Below, one piece after another: positions 61,110 through 64,000 of a stretch of 64,000 bases of DNA (the first letter of the stretch is position 1; each line of letters begins with the position of its first letter). This DNA is from Ketogulonicigenium robustum (GTDB lineage Bacteria; Pseudomonadota; Alphaproteobacteria; Rhodobacterales; Rhodobacteraceae), in NCBI RefSeq assembly GCF_002117445.1, contig NZ_CP019938.1, positions 124,001 to 188,000 on the forward strand, read 5' to 3'. The position numbers and the translations under genes are program-made. The notes under the pieces were generated by a model, which was not told where the DNA came from, did not search any database, and was given only the letters and a program-made list of their open reading frames with translations.

Positions 61110-62627
61110 CTAGCTGCCGCTGATACGGCGATACTCTACCGACCGCGCGCGCGACAGGGCCAGCTGGAACCTGTCGCCGCCCATCTCGTTCAGACACACC
61201 CGCCGCACCCAAGGCCCATCGTGCAGCGTGAACAGATACCGCCCGCCGCCTAGCGACTGCAACGGCATCGCGCGGCGGGTCGGGCCCGCGCCCATCACCA
61301 CAGCACCGCGGTAAATCTCCAGCATCGCGCCAAACGGATCTGCCCGCCACAGCCCATCCAACGTCGCGGGCACCGCTTCGGGCCGCGCCGGCTGAAACCG
61401 CGCGGGCGCATGACCGGCAGTCCCTACAACATCCTCCCCCTCCATCCGTAGATGCAGGGGCGATGTCGGGGCGCGGCTGTCGACGCCGCCCGCCCCATCG
61501 GGGTAAACCGCGATCGTGTCATCCAGCCGCGTCACCGCCTGTGCGTTCACTTCAATCCAATCCGCCCCCGTCGGCGCGACATAAAGGCCCGGCGTCATCG
61601 CATTTTCCGCCACAGGCAGCGCTGCCCCATACAGCGCCGCCATCACCCGTTCGGCCAAGGCCGTGCTGTTCACATCATCACGGTTCGCTACGACGATGCA
61701 CCCCGCCCCTGCCAGCGGATCCAGCAAAATATAGCTTTTAAACCCCGGCTGCGATCCGCCATGCCCCACCAAATCGCGCCCGCCCACCATGTGATGGCGC
61801 ATCCCCAGCCCATAGCCGGTCGCACGTCCGTCGCGCAGGTGGCCCGTGGCCGACAACGCCGCCAATCGCCCCGCAAATTCCCCCTCGCCGCGCAGCAACA
61901 GGCCGCCCCACGCGGCCAAATCGCGCGCGCTGCCCGTCAAACTGCCCGCCGCCGACAGGTGCATGCCCTGCAACCCAACCTGCCATCCGCGCCCGTCGTG
62001 CCAATATCCGGGGCAGAGGCCGCGCACAGGGTCGGTCCACATCTCGGCGGCCTTAAACCCCAGCCCATGCGGCCCGCGCAGATGGTCACGCAGGTAGTCG
62101 TCAAACAACCGCCCATGCCCGCGCAACGCCTCCTCAACCAAGCGATAGCCGCCGTTCGAATAATGCACCTCTGTCCCCGCCGGATAGTTCAAACCCGGCA
62201 GCGCCGTATGAAACGCCAACAAATCGGGCGCAAATGACTGGGTGAAGACCGACAGCCCCAACAGCGTCAGCGCCTCGCGCGTGTCGGGCAACCCGCCCGT
62301 CATCCCTAGCGCCTGCCGCACCGTCACCGCCGCCGTCAACGGGGCCAGCGCCGGCAAATGCGCCCCCAGCGGGTCGTCCAGCCCGATCACATCAGCCTCC
62401 GCCAGCACGAAACTGGCAAACACGTGCTTTGTGACCGAGGCGTATCGCACCACGCTTTCCACCCCGAACGGCACCCGCGTCGCAAGGCTCTCAACCCCCG
62501 CCGCGGCGCTGGCGCGCACCCCGTCCGTGTCGAACAACACAACAGCACCGCCGGGGGCATCGTCTGCCCAGTCTGCCGCCGCCCGCACCGCCGCCGCTGC
62601 GGCATCCCAATTCATCTGCACCTTCAT
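61110..62627 (-). CDS. Serine hydrolase, beta-lactamase family (D-aminopeptidase-like)
   Basis: A 505-residue serine hydrolase of the penicillin-recognising type. The SxxK motif is SVTK (near residue 64), the YxN motif is YSNGGY (near 156), and the third motif is HGGS (near 290). The length and a long C-terminal beta-rich part (from about 340, GLYVAPTGADWIEVNAQAVT onward) match the three-domain D-aminopeptidase of Ochrobactrum, which cleaves N-terminal D-residues, more than an ordinary beta-lactamase. There is no signal peptide, so it acts in the cytoplasm. It overlaps the LysR gene by 4 bases (ATGA) and is transcribed after it. Confidence 0.83.
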   Translation of the reverse strand: MKVQMNWDAAAAAVRAAADWADDAPGGAVVLFDTDGVRASAAAGVESLATRVPFGVESVVRYASVTKHVFASFVLAEADVIGLDDPLGAHLPALAPLTAAVTVRQALGMTGGLPDTREALTLLGLSVFTQSFAPDLLAFHTALPGLNYPAGTEVHYSNGGYRLVEEALRGHGRLFDDYLRDHLRGPHGLGFKAAEMWTDPVRGLCPGYWHDGRGWQVGLQGMHLSAAGSLTGSARDLAAWGGLLLRGEGEFAGRLAALSATGHLRDGRATGYGLGMRHHMVGGRDLVGHGGSQPGFKSYILLDPLAGAGCIVVANRDDVNSTALAERVMAALYGAALPVAENAMTPGLYVAPTGADWIEVNAQAVTRLDDTIAVYPDGAGGVDSRAPTSPLHLRMEGEDVVGTAGHAPARFQPARPEAVPATLDGLWRADPFGAMLEIYRGAVVMGAGPTRRAMPLQSLGGGRYLFTLHDGPWVRRVCLNEMGGDRFQLALSRARSVEYRRISGS

Positions 62628-63553
62628 ACCCCTTCATCCTCGCGCGGCGGCGCACCCCACGGGGCCAACGCCCCGCGCATCAGCGCCGCCAGCGCGCTAT
62701 AACTGTCGCCGCGCGGCGCCGACTGGCGCCAAACCAGCGACACCCCGCGCACCAAAGGTGCCCCCGCCAGCGCCACCGCAACGACCGCTTCCTCGCGCGC
62801 CACCTCGGACCGCACATAGAGCGCGGGCAGAAAAGACATCCCCATCCCCGCCGCCACCATCTGGCGCAGCGTGTCCAAGGTCGTGCCATCATATTCGCTA
62901 GCCTGCACCGCCCCGACGCCATGGCACAAACGCGCCACCGCGCTGTTGACGGCAGGGCCGAAATCCGTCGTCAACACCGTCTCGCCGCGCAATGCTGCGG
63001 GATTAATCGCATCCTGCCCCGCCAGCCGATGGCCCTGCGGTAATACCGCCAGCAACGCCTCGTCCACGATCACGGCGGCGCGCAGATCGGCATGATCCGG
63101 TGGCTCGGGCAAGATCAGCACATCATACCGCCCCTCCAGCACGCCCTCGACCAACATTTCTGCACTGTCCTCGCGTACCTGCAAGCGCGTATCGGGGTAG
63201 GCCGCGCGCACCTGCGGCATCACCACCGACAACACATAGGCCCCCACCGTGTGCACAACGCCCAACCGCAGATCGCGCTGCAAGGCGGTCATATCGTCCC
63301 GCCGCGCGATCTCGCGGATATCCTCGACCTCGGCGGCGATCGTCTCCGCGCGGCGGGCAATCTCGGCGCCCGCGGGGGTCAGCAAGACGCGCGCACGCGT
63401 CCGCTCGATCAGGCGGGTGCCCAAGCGATCCTCCAGCGCCTTGATCTGCAAACTCAACGTCGGCTGCGTCACATGGCACATCTCGGCGGCGCGGCTAAAG
63501 TTCAGCGTCTTCGCCACCGCGCTTAAATAGCGCAACTGCTGCAATGTCGGCAT
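62624..63553 (-). CDS. LysR-family regulator, OxyR-like without the peroxide-sensing cysteine
   Basis: A 309-residue LysR regulator. Helix-turn-helix LNFSRAAEMCHVTQPTLSLQ. The effector domain matches E. coli OxyR at TTLDTLRQMVAAGMGMSFLP. In OxyR the sensing loop has GHC (Cys199) and then GFC (Cys208); here the aligned stretch is TTDFGPAVNSAVARLCHG, so only the second cysteine remains. It likely responds to something other than hydrogen peroxide. It is the first gene of a two-gene unit with the D-aminopeptidase-like hydrolase and divergent from the antiporter gene at 63667. Confidence 0.82.
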   Translation of the reverse strand: MPTLQQLRYLSAVAKTLNFSRAAEMCHVTQPTLSLQIKALEDRLGTRLIERTRARVLLTPAGAEIARRAETIAAEVEDIREIARRDDMTALQRDLRLGVVHTVGAYVLSVVMPQVRAAYPDTRLQVREDSAEMLVEGVLEGRYDVLILPEPPDHADLRAAVIVDEALLAVLPQGHRLAGQDAINPAALRGETVLTTDFGPAVNSAVARLCHGVGAVQASEYDGTTLDTLRQMVAAGMGMSFLPALYVRSEVAREEAVVAVALAGAPLVRGVSLVWRQSAPRGDSYSALAALMRGALAPWGAPPREDEGV

Positions 63554-63666
63554 CGCACCTCCTTATAGCCCACGGCTATCACTTTTATCCATAATATCAA
63601 TTTCCCCCCCGTTTGGCGAACATGTTTTAACAGCCCGATGTGATCACCCGCGCACAAGGCCGCCCC

Positions 63667-64000
63667 ATGACACGAACCTTCGCCGGCTACGGCGCAGCGG
63701 CGCTGGTCGCCCTGATCTGCGCCGTGCTGGCCAGCTACCTGCCCGCCGTCACCTCGGGGCAGATACCAACTTTCGGAATCGACTGGGCGCCCGCGCTAGG
63801 GATTCGCCTGTCGTTCATGCTCGACGGGCTGTCGCTGCTGTTCGCGCTGCTGATCAGCGGTATCGGCAGCCTGATCTTCCTCTATGCGACCGGATACATG
63901 GGCAACCACCCGCGCTTTCGTGGCTTCATTGCCACCCTCTTCGCCTTCATGATCGCGATGCTGGGGCTGGTGATGGCGCGCGACCTGATCACGCTGTTTC
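63667..64000 (+). CDS. mrpA: Monovalent cation/H+ antiporter subunit A (MrpA-like), partial
   Basis: ATG at 63667 opens a frame that runs to the window edge (111 codons). It is very hydrophobic, with the family sequence LGIRLSFMLDGLSLLFALLI and SLIFLYATGYM, typical of the N-terminal part of MrpA/PhaA, a relative of NuoL. Full length would be about 800-970 residues. It is the first gene of what is probably an mrp antiporter operon, which exchanges Na+ or K+ for protons. It is divergent from the OxyR-like gene, with 113 bases between. Confidence 0.82.
   Translation, partial: MTRTFAGYGAAALVALICAVLASYLPAVTSGQIPTFGIDWAPALGIRLSFMLDGLSLLFALLISGIGSLIFLYATGYMGNHPRFRGFIATLFAFMIAMLGLVMARDLITLF

Noticed and set aside
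1-64000. tRNA, rRNA, CRISPR array, transposase or phage genes
   Set aside because: Read by eye on both strands, no matching pattern was seen. A tRNA scan and a repeat finder would be needed to exclude them fully.

Overview
The window is GC-rich, densely coded alphaproteobacterial DNA of the Rhodobacterales type. The quinoprotein at 53439-55181 closely resembles, as I remember that sequence, the L-sorbose/L-sorbosone dehydrogenase of Ketogulonicigenium vulgare. With several periplasmic sugar-oxidising complexes nearby, this makes Ketogulonicigenium or a close relative the best guess. The assignment rests on recall and gene content, not on a search.

Layout. 1-4452: a three-subunit flavin sugar dehydrogenase (diheme cytochrome c, GMC flavoprotein, Tat small subunit) and a LacI regulator. 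4723-9789: a molybdenum-flavoured operon (moeA, DUF2478, TsaA-like protein, MolBCA/FecBCD-type ABC transporter). 9877-15689: sulfurtransferase, small exported protein, atypical Nramp transporter, unknown membrane protein, UbiB-family kinase. 15768-18823: glycine-betaine ABC transporter proVWX. 19232-23465: ECF sigma, FecR and TonB receptor, a cell-surface signalling set. 23498-31593: GMC oxidoreductase, sugar ABC transporter, TIM-barrel isomerase and LacI regulator, with two GCAAACGTTTGC operators in the divergent promoter region. 31739-43099: an Rbs-type ABC transporter, a LacI regulator, two TIM-barrel isomerases (one exported), a Gfo/Idh/MocA oxidoreductase, and a GMC flavoprotein with its Tat small subunit. 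This set looks like a 3-keto-glycoside pathway, and two TGTAACCGGT-type operators tie it together. 43185-45847: radical SAM DNA-repair protein plus a DUF4130-UdgX fusion. 45836-49915: heme or siderophore uptake genes (binding protein, siderophore-interacting reductase, TonB receptor). 50177-53214: MesD/MesX-like methionine synthase with MetR. 53439-58803: sorbose/sorbosone quinoprotein, then a gluconate-2-dehydrogenase operon whose flavoprotein is frameshifted and whose small subunit has an odd start. 58972-61054: lipoprotein, then two decayed genes (marR and a FAD oxidoreductase). 61110-63553: D-aminopeptidase-like hydrolase and an OxyR-like regulator. 63667 to the end: start of an MrpA antiporter subunit.

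The genes describe a cell that oxidises sugars and polyols in the periplasm with flavin and PQQ enzymes, passes electrons to small diheme cytochromes, and imports and further processes the products. I saw no tRNA, rRNA, CRISPR array, insertion sequence or phage gene. Assignments rest on motifs, length and context read by eye. Start codons were chosen from Shine-Dalgarno spacing, overlaps and signal peptides.
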